Origin: Ancylobacter sp. IITR112
Lineage (GTDB): Bacteria > Pseudomonadota > Alphaproteobacteria > Rhizobiales > Xanthobacteraceae
Reading direction: 5' to 3'
DNA: 64,000 nucleotides
Assembly: GCF_041415945.1 (NCBI RefSeq)
Contig: NZ_JBGCUS010000001.1
Span: forward strand, 1,178,001 to 1,242,000
A program made the position numbers and the translations under genes. Positions 29,192 to 39,707 of the stretch are shown here, one piece after another. How positions within the stretch are numbered: the first letter of the stretch is position 1; every line of letters starts with the position of its first letter. The notes under the pieces were generated by a model. The model was not told where the DNA came from. It was given only the letters and a program-made list of their open reading frames with translations, and did not search any database.

Positions 29192-30640
29192 CTAATCCCC
29201 GCGAATGGCCTGAAACCGCTCAAGCGCCCGGTCGCGGGCAAGCGCGTGGTTGACGATGGGGCGGGGATAGGTGTCGCCCAAGCGAACGCCCGCCTGCCGC
29301 AGCACCTCGGGCGTGGCCTCCCATGGGCGGTGAATCGTCTCAGACGGGAGGGCTGCGAGCTCAGGCACGTAGCGCCGGACATAGTCGCCCGATGGATCGA
29401 ACTTCTCGCCCTGTGCGACCGGATTGAAGATGCGGAAATAAGGAGCGGCGTCTGCGCCCGAGCCGGCGACCCATTGCCAACTCGCCGGATTGTTCGCGGG
29501 ATCGGCGTCGACAAGCGTGTCCCAGAACCACGCTTCTCCCCGGCGCCAGTCGGTCAGGCAGTGCTTGATGAGGAATGAGGCAGCCACCATGCGCACCCGA
29601 TTATGCATCCAGCCGGTCTGCCAGAGTTGCCGCATGCCGGCATCGACAATGGGATAGCCGGTCATCCCGCGCTGCCAGGCGCGCAGAAGCGCGGGCGTGT
29701 CCTCCCACGCGAAAGCGTCGAAGCGATTGTTGAAATTGGCAGTGCCAATCTCGGGAAAGTGGAACAGCAGATGATAGCTGAACTCCCGCCAATAGACTTC
29801 GGAGACGAATTTCTCCACGTCGCGCGTCGCGGCGCTGCCGTCCGCTTCGGCGTGTCGCAACGCGGCGAGAACACGATGCGGCGAAATCTCACCAAAGCGC
29901 AGATGCGGAGAAAGGCGGGATGTCGACGGAAGATCCGGCCGGTCGCGCCGCTCCGCATAGCCGGAGATGGCGCCGTCGATGAAGCCGGTAAGCGCCTCCC
30001 GAGCGCCTTCCTCTCCTGGTGTCCAGGCGGCGCGCAGACCACCCGCCCAGTCGGGCGACCTTGGCTCCAGATCCCAGTCCTCCAGCCGCTCGTTGGCGGG
30101 CAGATGACCGAAGCGCCAGTGCGCCCCGGGCCGTGACGGCATGCGGAGCGTCATCATCCGCGCACGGCGATAGAATGGCGTGAACACACGAAAAGGCCCG
30201 CCGGACTGCGTCTCGACCTTCCACGGCTCATGAAGGAGATTGCCGCCGAAGCTCTCCGCGGCGATGCCATTTTGGCAGAGGGTGGACTTCACGGCAGTGT
30301 CGACAGCGATCTCGGCCGCGCCATAGCGCCGGTTCCAATAGACCGTGTGGGCGTTCACCTCTCGCGCCAGACGGGTGAGCGTGTTGAGAGCCGGCCCGCG
30401 CCGCAGGAGCAACTCTCCCCCTTTGGCCATGACCGCGGCTTCCAAAGCCTTGAGCGAACGGCCGAGCCACCAGCGGGCGGCGCCACCGAGCGGGCGCTGC
30501 CCGGAGGTCTCTTCGTCATGAATGAAGACAAGCAGCAATGGACACCCGCTCGCCTGCGCCGCATGGAGCGCCGGATTGTCATCGAGACGCAGATCGTCGC
30601 GAAACCAGACAAGGGCGACGCGGTCGAGGGAGGAGGGCAT
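29192..30640 (-). CDS. phr: Deoxyribodipyrimidine photolyase
   Basis: The 482-residue protein has an N-terminal alpha/beta antenna domain beginning ALVWFRDDLRLDDNPAL and the FAD-binding catalytic domain with EFSYHLLFHFP, MRQLWQTGWMHNRVRM, ASFLIKHCLTDWRRGEAWFW and the conserved NNPASWQWVAGSG. It repairs UV-induced cyclobutane pyrimidine dimers in blue light (class I). It lies upstream of cysK on the same strand, but a 75-base gap and different role make co-transcription uncertain. 236 bases of non-coding DNA separate its start from the tamB stop. Confidence 0.94.
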   Translation of the reverse strand: MPSSLDRVALVWFRDDLRLDDNPALHAAQASGCPLLLVFIHDEETSGQRPLGGAARWWLGRSLKALEAAVMAKGGELLLRRGPALNTLTRLAREVNAHTVYWNRRYGAAEIAVDTAVKSTLCQNGIAAESFGGNLLHEPWKVETQSGGPFRVFTPFYRRARMMTLRMPSRPGAHWRFGHLPANERLEDWDLEPRSPDWAGGLRAAWTPGEEGAREALTGFIDGAISGYAERRDRPDLPSTSRLSPHLRFGEISPHRVLAALRHAEADGSAATRDVEKFVSEVYWREFSYHLLFHFPEIGTANFNNRFDAFAWEDTPALLRAWQRGMTGYPIVDAGMRQLWQTGWMHNRVRMVAASFLIKHCLTDWRRGEAWFWDTLVDADPANNPASWQWVAGSGADAAPYFRIFNPVAQGEKFDPSGDYVRRYVPELAALPSETIHRPWEATPEVLRQAGVRLGDTYPRPIVNHALARDRALERFQAIRGD

Positions 30641-30876
30641 GGAGCATTTCCCGCTGTGTCGGCTTTGTACGCAACCGCACGGGAGGCCGATCAGTCTTTC
30701 GAGTCACATCACCACAAACGTTGCAGATGGCGACCGCAAGGCAGGTGCCGCGCTGGGGACGGGAACTTGGGGGCAGATGAAAAGCCGCTTCGCGCTGCGC
30801 CTCACAGGGCGGGTATTCGCCAGCTTGCCGCGAAACCACAGGCTGTGCGGCCGCGGGGCCGCACCTGCGCGCCGAC

Positions 30877-33800
30877 TCAGTAATCCCACTGGGCGCCGAT
30901 GCCGACCTCGGCGGCACCGTCGGCACCCGTGGCCCCTTGCAGGCGGATGTGCCGGGTCACATCAACATCGACCGTGACCCGGCTCGATCCCGCCGATGTG
31001 CCCTGGCGCACACCGAGATAGATATTGTCGTTGAGCCGGCGGCCGAGGCCGACCTGGCCGCCGGTGCCTTCCGCATTGGTGCCGAGTTCGAGACTGTCGA
31101 CGCCAAGCGAGCGGCGGACATTCTCCAGCACTCCGGCACCACCGGAAAACTGCGCCGCTGCCTGCGCAAGCTGCAGGGCCTGTCCGCTATTGAGCGACCC
31201 GGCGGAACGGCCGAACAGCAGGCGCGAGATCACCTCGTCCTGCGGCAGGGTGGGCGTTGAGGAGAAGCTGACCACCGGCCGGGAGGCCGGTCCCGAGACC
31301 AGAACGCGGGCGGTGATGTCCGTCGTGGTCGTTTCGGCGACGAAATCGAGTTCCGGGTCGGTCGTGCCGGTGAAGGTGATGGTGCCCCGCGTGAAGGTCA
31401 GGCGCCGACCGCCGAAATCGAAGGAGCCACGCCTAAGCTGGAAGGCGCCCAGCGTCACCGGCGCCCGGGTGGTCCCGCTTAGCTTCAGCTCGCCGCCAAG
31501 CTGAGCCTCAATGCCGAGGCCGCGCACGAACACGTTGTTGTTCGGGGCCGACAGCACGAGGTCGAGCGCTACGCCGTCGCGGCTCGGAGCGGGCGCGCCT
31601 TGCTGACGCTGAACGGTGGGACTCTTGCGCTTGAACTCGGCGCCAGCGTTGACATGGCGGACATTCAGATCCTGCACCCCGCCGGGGAAACGGTCCGGCA
31701 CGTTAATGTCGAGGGCGCGGAGCACCAGCCTTCCGGTCAGACGCGGGCCGTTGAGAAACGCGCCCTCAATACCGAGGCGGCCTTCCGCAACCAGTCGCAT
31801 GAGGTCGCTGTTCACCAGCGCGGCGTTGGCGAGATCGAGGTCGATGCGGCCGGGATAGCCGGCGGCCGGATCGAGCGCGACATTGCCGCGACCGGTAATG
31901 CTGCCACCATTCGTGGTCGCAGCGCGGAAGCTGGTGATCGTCACCGAGCGGTCGGTGCCGGTCAGCACGGCATCAATGTTGCTCAGCGCAACGCCATTGA
32001 CGGAGTCATCGAACCGGCCGCCGCTCACCCGCACCGTTCCACCGGCGCGGGGCGCGGACGCCGTGCCGCGCAGCGTCGCGTCGACATTGGCGATGCCGGT
32101 GACGCGCGCGCCGGTAACGGCGAGCATCGGATTGGCGATGGCGAGGTTGATCGCGCCACGCAAGGCAAGGTCCAGCTCGCCCGGGCCCAGGGGAACCGAG
32201 CCGCTGACGACAAAGTTCTGCACGTTCGCGCCGGCAATGGTCGCACGCACCTGCGCGCGGCCATTGCCCAGCGTGCCATTGGCCGTGATATCGAACGGCC
32301 CGGCGCCGGAATTTGCAAGATCCGGGTGGGAGAGGCGGGTTAGGCGGAGGTCGAACGGGCCAGTGGGTGCAGTGAGGGTGCCACCGAGGCGCGCCGTGCC
32401 CGCCAGCGTGCCCGAAAGACTGGTCTGCGGCGCGACGATGTCGAGCAGCGAGAGAGGTAGCGCCCGCAGATCCACCGCGAGGTCGAGCCGCTCCCCGGCG
32501 GTACCCGATACGGTGGCGGAGCCGCCGCCCGCAGTCAGCGCGAAGCGGTCGATCGCCACCGTGCCGCCGGACAGGGTGAAGGTCGCCGGCGCGCTCAGTG
32601 CCGCGTTCAGTCCCGGGCGGGTGGCGGTGAGACGGTCGAGCCGCAGTCGGGCGCCGTCGCCGCGCGGCTCCAGCCGGCCGGCGGCGCGCAGCGTAGTGCC
32701 CTGCGCCAGCGCCTCAACCGAGAGATCGGTGCCCGACGCACCGCCCGCGGCGCGCAGGGTCGCGTTCGCGACGGAAACGCCGGATATGTCAAGAGATTGC
32801 AGGGTCGCGCTGCCATCCAGCAGCGGCACGCCGCGCAGGTCGAGCACACGGCCATCAATGCTGGCGGCGCCGACGCTCTGGCCGAAAGCGCTGAGACGCT
32901 GCGCCTCGGCGCGGATCTCCGCGTTCTGCCGCCCCTCCGCGCTGGTGAGCGTGACATCGGCGTTCAGCGCGCCGGCCATTTCGGTGAGCGTCAGCGCGGC
33001 GATGTCGGCGAGGTCGCCGGCGGCGATGGCGAGGTGCCCGGAAGCGAGGCCCGCCGGGTCCAGCGCGACATCGCCGCGCGCGGTGACAGAGCCGATGGCG
33101 AGATCGAGATTGGAGAGGCGGTGCGTGCCGTCCGGCTGGCTCGCCAGCGTGGCGGTACCGCGCGCCGGCTTGTTGCCAATATCGCCCGTGAGCGAAAAAG
33201 TGCCGCCTGGAGAATGGGTTACATCGGTCGCCGTGATGTCGAGCGTCACGTCGCGCAGCGGGCGACCTTCCGCCGATCCGTCCGGAATCGTCAGTTTCGC
33301 CGTCACGGCGAGGTCGTCGAGCGTACCGGAAAAGGCGGCATCGGCCTGAAGCGCGCCGGCGAGGCGCGGGTCGAGGCGGGCGAGATCGTCCAGGGTGAGG
33401 GTCGCGGTGAGATTAGCGAGATCGGTGGCGAGGCGTCCATTGACGGTGGCTGCGATGCCGTCGCTGTTGATCTTCAGCGTGTCCACGGCGAGCGCATTGG
33501 CACCATCCCGGGCCACCGTGCCGTCAATGCTAACCTCTTGACCGATAAGCGCATCCAGCCGCTCCACGCCCGTTTCCAACCCCCGCGCACGGGCCTTGAT
33601 CGCGGCGCTGGCGCGGGTGAGGTCGGTCGAGGCGGACAGCCGGGCCTCGGCGGTGGCGGAGCCGGCGAGGGTACGGCCGGCGAGAGGGGAGAAGGCGGCA
33701 AGGTTGAGCCGGCTGATGCTGAGATCGCCCTCGATCGCGCGCGGTTCGATGCGACCGATGAAGTGGGCAGTCAGTGCAGTGAGGTCGATGGAGACGACTT

Positions 33801-35139
33801 CAAGCACCGCCTGATGATCCGCCGACAGGGTGCCCTCGGCGGTGAAGCGGCCCTGCGTGCCGAGGGCGGCGGCCACCTGCGGGTCGGGCGCGGCCAGCCC
33901 CTCTGCCGTGCCTTCGACGGCGAAGGCAAGGGCGTCCCCGGCCTCCGGCAGGGTGCGCAGCGTCGCCGTCAGCGTGCGGGCGCTGTAGTCCTGCCCGGCG
34001 AGTGCGGTCGCGTTCAGCCGTGTCGCGAGGGTGGGGGCGCGCAGCGCGCCCTTCAGCGTCCCGTTGAGGCCGATATCGGCCCAGCCAAGGCCCGGCAGCA
34101 GCCCGGCGAAACGCTCCGCCTCGCCCAGTGTCGCGTCAAAGGCGAGGTCGGCGTTGAGGTCGGCCGCCACCGATCCGCTCAGCCGCGCCTGGAAACCTGC
34201 GGTGCGCGCGGAGAACGCCTCAATGGCCAGATTCTGGTTGGAATCCAGCGTTGCGGAGCCGGCTATCTCGCTTCGGCCTTCAAACAGCGGTGCGATGTTT
34301 GCCGGCAAAATATTGGCGATGTCGGCGTCAAGGGCGAGGTTGATCTTATGCCCGCTGGCAAGCGCCCGGATGCCGGCCGCGCCGCTGACTTCCGCCCGGT
34401 CGCCCACCGTGACCCGCACATGGCCGTCCCACGCATCGAGCGGGCCCGCGCCCTTGAGCGACGCGGCGATTTCCGGCAGCCCGTCAAATCCCGCCGCGCG
34501 CGCCATCAGCCCGCCGGCCGGCTCGGTGGCGACGAGGTCGAGGTCGAGGCGGCCGCTCTGCGGCGCATACCCGGCCGAGCCACTGAGCGTGCCTGGCGCA
34601 TCCAGCCGCGCAAGCGTGAAATTGACCGACACGCCCTGTGCCAGCGAGGTGAGATCGGCGGAGGCGTTCAGCGACAGCCGCGCGGCATGGTCGACCACCG
34701 GCTCGGCCAGCTCGATCTCCGGTATGGTGAGTTGCTGCAGTCGCACCGGCAAGGCGAAGGAGCTATCCCCCCGCGTTTCGGCCGGCGAGGGCGGCAGCAC
34801 GGGGCGGCGCTCCAGCGCCACTCGCGCCGCCGAAAGCGCGGTGATGTCAACCCGGCCGGAGAGCAGCGCCAGCGGCCGCCAGTCGAGCCGCGCATCGTCG
34901 ATGCGGGCGAAACGGCCGTCGGCATCGGACAACTCGACGGTCGCGACGCTGATGTCGAACGGCACGAAGCCGCCAATCCCGCGAATGGAGACGGCGAGGC
35001 CGGGCGAGGAGGCGAGGGAGGAGACGAGATTGGCCAGCAGCGCCTTGCCCGGCGGGGTCTGCAGCGCGCCGAAGGCCGCCGCCAGCGCCACCAGTAGCGC
35101 CAGCACGACCGTTCCGAGGAGTTTGAGCGCGCGCGTCAT
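30877..35139 (-). CDS. tamB: TamB, translocation and assembly module inner-membrane protein
   Basis: At 1420 residues this is a typical TamB/DUF490 protein: an N-terminal membrane anchor (LKLLGTVVLALLVALAAAFG), a very long repetitive beta-strand groove rich in Ala, Gly, Leu and Thr, and the conserved C-terminal domain (VLVSGPASRPVVSFSSTP, PQDEVISRLLFGRSAGSL, YLGVRQGTSAGSSRVTVDVD) ending in WDY. It spans the periplasm and works with TamA in outer-membrane protein or phospholipid transport. Its ATG overlaps the tamA stop by one base (TGATG), so the two are translated together. Confidence 0.93.
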   Translation of the reverse strand: MTRALKLLGTVVLALLVALAAAFGALQTPPGKALLANLVSSLASSPGLAVSIRGIGGFVPFDISVATVELSDADGRFARIDDARLDWRPLALLSGRVDITALSAARVALERRPVLPPSPAETRGDSSFALPVRLQQLTIPEIELAEPVVDHAARLSLNASADLTSLAQGVSVNFTLARLDAPGTLSGSAGYAPQSGRLDLDLVATEPAGGLMARAAGFDGLPEIAASLKGAGPLDAWDGHVRVTVGDRAEVSGAAGIRALASGHKINLALDADIANILPANIAPLFEGRSEIAGSATLDSNQNLAIEAFSARTAGFQARLSGSVAADLNADLAFDATLGEAERFAGLLPGLGWADIGLNGTLKGALRAPTLATRLNATALAGQDYSARTLTATLRTLPEAGDALAFAVEGTAEGLAAPDPQVAAALGTQGRFTAEGTLSADHQAVLEVVSIDLTALTAHFIGRIEPRAIEGDLSISRLNLAAFSPLAGRTLAGSATAEARLSASTDLTRASAAIKARARGLETGVERLDALIGQEVSIDGTVARDGANALAVDTLKINSDGIAATVNGRLATDLANLTATLTLDDLARLDPRLAGALQADAAFSGTLDDLAVTAKLTIPDGSAEGRPLRDVTLDITATDVTHSPGGTFSLTGDIGNKPARGTATLASQPDGTHRLSNLDLAIGSVTARGDVALDPAGLASGHLAIAAGDLADIAALTLTEMAGALNADVTLTSAEGRQNAEIRAEAQRLSAFGQSVGAASIDGRVLDLRGVPLLDGSATLQSLDISGVSVANATLRAAGGASGTDLSVEALAQGTTLRAAGRLEPRGDGARLRLDRLTATRPGLNAALSAPATFTLSGGTVAIDRFALTAGGGSATVSGTAGERLDLAVDLRALPLSLLDIVAPQTSLSGTLAGTARLGGTLTAPTGPFDLRLTRLSHPDLANSGAGPFDITANGTLGNGRAQVRATIAGANVQNFVVSGSVPLGPGELDLALRGAINLAIANPMLAVTGARVTGIANVDATLRGTASAPRAGGTVRVSGGRFDDSVNGVALSNIDAVLTGTDRSVTITSFRAATTNGGSITGRGNVALDPAAGYPGRIDLDLANAALVNSDLMRLVAEGRLGIEGAFLNGPRLTGRLVLRALDINVPDRFPGGVQDLNVRHVNAGAEFKRKSPTVQRQQGAPAPSRDGVALDLVLSAPNNNVFVRGLGIEAQLGGELKLSGTTRAPVTLGAFQLRRGSFDFGGRRLTFTRGTITFTGTTDPELDFVAETTTTDITARVLVSGPASRPVVSFSSTPTLPQDEVISRLLFGRSAGSLNSGQALQLAQAAAQFSGGAGVLENVRRSLGVDSLELGTNAEGTGGQVGLGRRLNDNIYLGVRQGTSAGSSRVTVDVDVTRHIRLQGATGADGAAEVGIGAQWDY

Positions 35140-37121
35140 CAGAAGGCCTGCCCCAGGCTGACATAGACGCCGAAATCGCCGTCTTCCGGTCCCGGATTGA
35201 GCGGGAAGGCGAGGTCCACCCGCAGAGGACCGATCGCCGTGTAATAGCGCAGGCCGATGCCCGCCGAATATTTCATGCCGTCAAAGTCCGGCCATTCGGA
35301 GGCGAAGGCCGAACCCATGTCGAAGAAGGGCACGACGCCGATCGTGTCGGTGACGCGCAGGCGCGCCTCCAGCGATGCTTCAAAGAAGCTGCGCCCGCCA
35401 ATGACCACGCCTTCCTCATTGCGCGGGCTGGCGGATTGGTAGTCATAGCCGCGCAGCGAGCCGCCGCCGCCGACATAGAAACGCCGCTGGGGCGGCACGT
35501 CATACAGACCGGCGCCGACAATGCTACCCGCCGCCATGCGGCCGGCGAGGATGAAGCGCTTGTTCTCGTCAAAGGCGTGGTAGGTCGCCACCGAGCCGCG
35601 GAACAGGGTCGGCCCCGCGCCGGCATCGCCGAGATAGGCGAAGGGTTCCACTGTCGCCGTGGCGCGCCAGCCTCGCGAGGGATCGAGCTTGCTGTCAGTG
35701 TTGTCATAGGTGACTTCGATCGGCACGCCGACAATGCCGTAATCATGGGTGCCGGTGGTGTCCTCCACCCGCGATTGTTCGAGATCGAGGCTCACCTGCA
35801 GCGTCAGGTCGTCGCTGTAGCGGTGCCGGATGCCCGCCAGCAGCGTCACCGCCTCGCGCACATAGGCGTTCGTCACCTCGCGCAGCACCGCCGCATTGGC
35901 GACGAGATCGTCCTGCGCCGTGTAGATGCCGGGCTTCACGAAAGTGGCGGCGAGCTTGTAGCCGAACGGATCGGCATCGGGCACCGCCTCGGACTTCTCG
36001 CCGAACCAGGACACCTGCGCGTCCAGTCGCAGCGTCTCGCCGCCGCCGAACAGATTGCGGTGGCCCCAATAGGCGTTGGCGGCCGAGCCTTCCGTCGAGG
36101 AATAGGTGGCGCTGAAGCCGACATAGCGCGGCAGGCGCGGCGACACCTCGATGGTGATCGGCAGGCTGCCATCGGGCGCCAGCGTCTCGGCCTCGCTGAT
36201 GCGCACGCTGGCGATGGCCTCATATTCCAGCAGGCGACGGCGCAGCCGGTCCAGCACCTCGGGCGAATAGGGCGTGCCGGGGGCGATTTCGATGCGGTCT
36301 TCGATGAAGCCGGGGGTGAGGAAATCCGCGCCGGTCACGGTGAAGCGGCCAAAGGTGGCGACGGGACCGGGCGCGACGAAGAAGGTGACATCGACCTTCT
36401 GCGTCTTGTGATCCGCCACCACTTCTTTCTCGGCGACGCGCGCGAAGGGATGGGCGAGGTTACGCCAGTGATCGACGACGGCGCTCTCGGCGCGGACGAT
36501 GGCGGTCGCCAGCGCCGGCTCGCCCGGCTCCAGCCGCAGCCGCGCCAGCGAGGGCGCCTGCGCCAGCGGGCGCTTGGTGGCGGCATCCAGCAGCTCGACG
36601 CGGCCGAAATGGAACAGCGGGCCGGTCTCCACCCGGACCTCGACCGGCACGGGCCCGCGCGCGCGGGCCGCTTCCACCCGCTGGAACACATCTTCCGCAT
36701 CCGGCGGCACGCCGGCGACACGGATGCGGATGATGCCGCCGTAATAGCCGGCGGCATAGAGCGCGGCATTGATGTCGCGCCGGTCCGCCAGCGCGCGGCG
36801 CACCAGCCCGGCCGCGCCGGAAGGGGCGCGGCTGCTGAGCCGCTCGAGATTCGAGGCGGCTTCGATGCGCTCGGTAAGGTCGCTGTCGCCGCCGGCGACG
36901 TTGATCGTGACGGTATAAGGCGTCGCGTCCGGCGCGGGAGGGCCTTCGGCGAGAGGCTTGGGGCTGAACAGATTGATGATCGGCCCGAAGAAGCCGCCCG
37001 ACGTGTCGCTGTCGCCGCTCTGGTCCTGCGGGCCGCCGAAGAGCTGGGCCGCAGCCGGCAGGCACAGCGCCGACAGCAGCAGCGGCACGCTGAGAGCGAG
37101 CACCTGCCAGAACCGCCGCAT
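35139..37121 (-). CDS. tamA: TamA, BamA/Omp85-family outer-membrane protein
   Basis: From ATG 37121 the protein has 660 residues with a signal peptide (MRRFWQVLALSVPLLLSALC, cleavage near PAAAQ). POTRA-like domains occupy roughly residues 60-310 and the C-terminal half is the 16-strand barrel: PRLPRYVGFSATYSSTEG, RRFYVGGGGSLRGYDYQSAS (the lid-lock VRGY-type motif) and the final strand ending in VSLGQAF with the C-terminal Phe. It assembles outer-membrane proteins with TamB. The frame stays open for a further 535 codons upstream, but that extension is low-complexity Arg/Pro/Gly and not credible. Confidence 0.93.
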   Translation of the reverse strand: MRRFWQVLALSVPLLLSALCLPAAAQLFGGPQDQSGDSDTSGGFFGPIINLFSPKPLAEGPPAPDATPYTVTINVAGGDSDLTERIEAASNLERLSSRAPSGAAGLVRRALADRRDINAALYAAGYYGGIIRIRVAGVPPDAEDVFQRVEAARARGPVPVEVRVETGPLFHFGRVELLDAATKRPLAQAPSLARLRLEPGEPALATAIVRAESAVVDHWRNLAHPFARVAEKEVVADHKTQKVDVTFFVAPGPVATFGRFTVTGADFLTPGFIEDRIEIAPGTPYSPEVLDRLRRRLLEYEAIASVRISEAETLAPDGSLPITIEVSPRLPRYVGFSATYSSTEGSAANAYWGHRNLFGGGETLRLDAQVSWFGEKSEAVPDADPFGYKLAATFVKPGIYTAQDDLVANAAVLREVTNAYVREAVTLLAGIRHRYSDDLTLQVSLDLEQSRVEDTTGTHDYGIVGVPIEVTYDNTDSKLDPSRGWRATATVEPFAYLGDAGAGPTLFRGSVATYHAFDENKRFILAGRMAAGSIVGAGLYDVPPQRRFYVGGGGSLRGYDYQSASPRNEEGVVIGGRSFFEASLEARLRVTDTIGVVPFFDMGSAFASEWPDFDGMKYSAGIGLRYYTAIGPLRVDLAFPLNPGPEDGDFGVYVSLGQAF

Positions 37122-38930
37122 CCGCCTTCCAACCGCCAACCTGCTTCCTCCCCCCTCGATCGTCGCCGGGCCCCGGCCGGTGGCGACGCTCTCTGTCGGC
37201 CGCGACCCTAACGCGCCGATCATGAACGCAGGCTTTCCATAGGAGAACCTGCCCCTGATTGCCGTGCCGGGACGGCAAGCGTCAACCTTTCTGGCCGAAG
37301 AATGCAAATTTCCGCGCCGTTCGGACGGCAAAATCCGGCATGACGCAACGGCTTGGCCGTGCGTGCCGGTGCGGGGTACCTCTGGACGCCGCGCCAGCCT
37401 GGCGGGCGGGCGTGGCGGACTGTGCCCGGCGGCGGGACGCCGCCGATGCGACCTGCGGTCCGCTGCCGGCCGGCCGTGAGGCACCGGGGGCCTCGCCAGG
37501 GCGCCCGCTATTGGTGGGTCTCCTCGGGGGCGCCGTGGTGCTGCCGTGGGTGGCGCCGCCCCAGCGGGCCCATCCCCGGCGGCGAGGTGCCGATAGGCCG
37601 CGCGGCCTCCGCCTCTGCCTCCGTTTCTCCCGCGTGGCTCGCTCCCCTTGTCCTTCCGGCAGGCTGGGCCCGCCAATTCAGCTTCCCGGGGCGGCGGCCC
37701 GTCGAGACCCTGTCGCGAAAACTCCTCCCTGCCCCCCGAGGCGGAACCTCGCCAATGGCGGACGCGGCGATTTTCTGCCGGCGCGGCGCGCCCACGAGGT
37801 GACAAGGTGCGGGCATGCGGCCATGGCATGCGGTCACGGCGATCAGCGGCAGAATCCGGCCGAGACGGGGGACGACGACACCTCACTCGCCGCCGGCCTG
37901 CATCACCGCCCGCGCCCGCGGCCGAGCCGACATGGCCGAGTGGTGATCGCCTTGCCGGCGGCGCGTGCCGACACCCCCGGAGACAACCTGGGCGCGCCCG
38001 GCCGGGCAGCCCTGCGCAGGCGGGCGGGCTCCGGTCGGCGGATTTCCACCGGCGGAATCCGACCGGCGCGTTCCGGCCAGCGATATTGCCGGCCGGAGGC
38101 GGGAGGCCGGTGTCCCCCATGATCGAGGGTGAGCGCTTCCCGCAGGAGTGCCGGAAGCGGCGGTGATCGAGACCAAGGAGACGAGCGCCGTGCTTCGCCA
38201 GCCTCTCGCCGATACCAGCGGTCTCCATGATCACGTCGTGTCGCCCCGGCCATGGCCGTCTCGGCCCCGATGCCGGGCGAGGATGGGCCGCCAAGGTCGC
38301 GGCGACGAGGCCATGTCGTCCGACGCGCACGGACGCGCCGACATCGGCGGTTCCTACCATGCCCGTGCTGTGCCGGAACGTGAACGATCTTTGAACTGCC
38401 GGCGGTCCCCGGCCTCGCTCCCGCCAGCCGTCCGTCCTGAGCGTGGCCCCGCCGGCGCCGGTGAGGGGTCCGGCGTCTCCCCGGTGGCGATCACCCTTCC
38501 CGTGGGCGGCAGCGCGCTCGCGCCGTCGCCGTTCCGTCGCCGAGGGCACCCTCACGCCGAACGGGCGACGTGGCGCATCCTGACGGATCGGGCGACGGGG
38601 CATTGGCGGTGATAGGCGGGCGGCCGCGACGCCACCGCCGGCCGCCAGCGGCCCGCCGCACCGCCTTTCCCCCGAAGGCCGCGCGGGCCGGCCGGGATGG
38701 CGCCCGGCAGCGCACCCGTCCGGCATGTGCCGCTTGCGCCGCGCCTGAGAAGGGAAGGCGCCGGAGCCGTCGCGCGGCGTCCAAGCACCCTCGCCCGGCG
38801 CTGGCGCCCGCTCCCTGTCGACCTGCCTGCCGGTGATGGTGCGGCCCGCCGGCGCGCGCGTCCGGTGCGGGGCTCGGCGCCGACAGCAGCGCTTGGTGAC
38901 CGGCCGGCCGCCGATTGCCGCCGCTTAAAG
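37122..38930. other. 1.8-kb GC-rich region without a recognisable gene
   Basis: Between tamA and parA no frame has a recognisable protein, a signal peptide or good SD support. Frames stay open on both strands only because the sequence is very rich in G+C; their translations are Arg/Pro/Gly-rich. A somewhat lower-GC patch at about 37240-37340 near tamA may hold its promoter; a weak TTGACG (-35-like, minus strand) lies at 37280-37285. Short GCCGGCC-type palindromes are scattered through it. I can name no function. Confidence 0.6.
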
Positions 38931-39587
38931 TCAGAGATCCAGGCGCGCCGCCAGCTCGGCGGCGAGCGCGCCGAACTCGGCCGCGCCTTTCGAGCCGGGC
39001 TCGGTCTCCAGCGCCGTCAGGCCCCGGCCCATGCTGGCGGCGAAGCCGACGCGGTTGCCGAGCCGCGTTTGCGCGGCGGGATGGCCGAGTGCCTCGATGG
39101 CCGCCGCCATCTCCTGCGTCAGCGCGGCGCGCGGCTGCGCCCGATTGATCACCAGCAGGCAGGCCGTGCCTTCCTTGCCGATCATCTCCAGCGTGGGACG
39201 GGTGGCCCACAGATCGACGGGCGTCGGCTGAACGGGCACGACGACGAGATCGGCGACCTCGATTGCCGGACGGGATTCCACGTCCGATTTCGGTGGGGTG
39301 TCGATGACGACGATGTCGTGGTCCCGCGTCAGGCTGCGGGCCTCGCGGCGCGCGCCCCAGCCCGAGGCCGTACGGAACGACAATCCGGTGCCCCGTTCGC
39401 CGAGGCTGGCTTCGCGGGCTTCGAACCATTCGCCCAGACTACCCTGGGGGTCGCAATCGAGCAGGGCGATACGGGCCGGCAGCCCCAGAACCATGTGTCG
39501 CGTCAGGGCAACAGCGAGATGGGCCGCCAGCGTCGTCTTGCCCGAACCGCCCTTCTGCTGGGCGATAGTGATAATTCTGCCACTCAT
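38931..39587 (-). CDS. Orphan ParA-family ATPase
   Basis: The 218-residue protein has the deviant Walker A KGGSGKTT (residues 12-19), the switch I-like DCDPQGSLGEW, Walker B VVIDTPPK and ends without an N-terminal DNA-binding extension, so it is a small type Ib-like ParA/MinD relative. No ParB, MinC/E or conjugation gene lies next to it. Similar orphan ParAs position chemoreceptor arrays, carboxysomes or plasmids, or are VirC1-like; none can be assigned here. Two near-identical 19-bp direct repeats lie upstream of its start. It is bordered by the 1.8-kb void downstream. Confidence 0.88.
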   Translation of the reverse strand: MSGRIITIAQQKGGSGKTTLAAHLAVALTRHMVLGLPARIALLDCDPQGSLGEWFEAREASLGERGTGLSFRTASGWGARREARSLTRDHDIVVIDTPPKSDVESRPAIEVADLVVVPVQPTPVDLWATRPTLEMIGKEGTACLLVINRAQPRAALTQEMAAAIEALGHPAAQTRLGNRVGFAASMGRGLTALETEPGSKGAAEFGALAAELAARLDL

Positions 39588-39664
39588 CTCATGACCTCGC
39601 TTTCGACGGCACGTTCAGAGGGTGTCTCAGAAGCAACGACTCGCGGGCGCATCATGCGGGTGGA

Positions 39665-39707
39665 GAGATTGTGGGGACGTCACACCTTGAGATTGTGGAG
39701 CCGTCAC
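39665..39707. repeat. Pair of 19-bp direct repeats upstream of parA
   Basis: GAGATTGTGGGGACGTCAC (39665-39683) and GAGATTGTGGAGCCGTCAC (39689-39707) differ at two positions and start 24 bases apart. They lie 78-120 bases upstream of the parA start and just beyond the L,D-transpeptidase stop. They could be an operator for parA, a partition-like iteron pair, or the end of a lost insertion sequence. Confidence 0.7.

Noticed and set aside
30845..30864. GC-rich hairpin between photolyase and tamB as a tamB terminator
   Set aside because: The stem GTGCGGCC/GGCCGCAC has no T-run on the minus strand; not strong enough to call.
35139..38726. Very long minus-strand frame of 1195 codons including tamA
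   Set aside because: Upstream of ATG 37121 the translation is Arg/Pro/Gly-rich, with no signal peptide or family. The length reflects high GC. The signal peptide at 37121 sets the true start.
39617..39640. GGTGTCTCAGAAGCAACGAC as a Tn3-family inverted repeat end
   Set aside because: It resembles the Tn21-type end over about nine bases only, and no partner end or transposase was seen.
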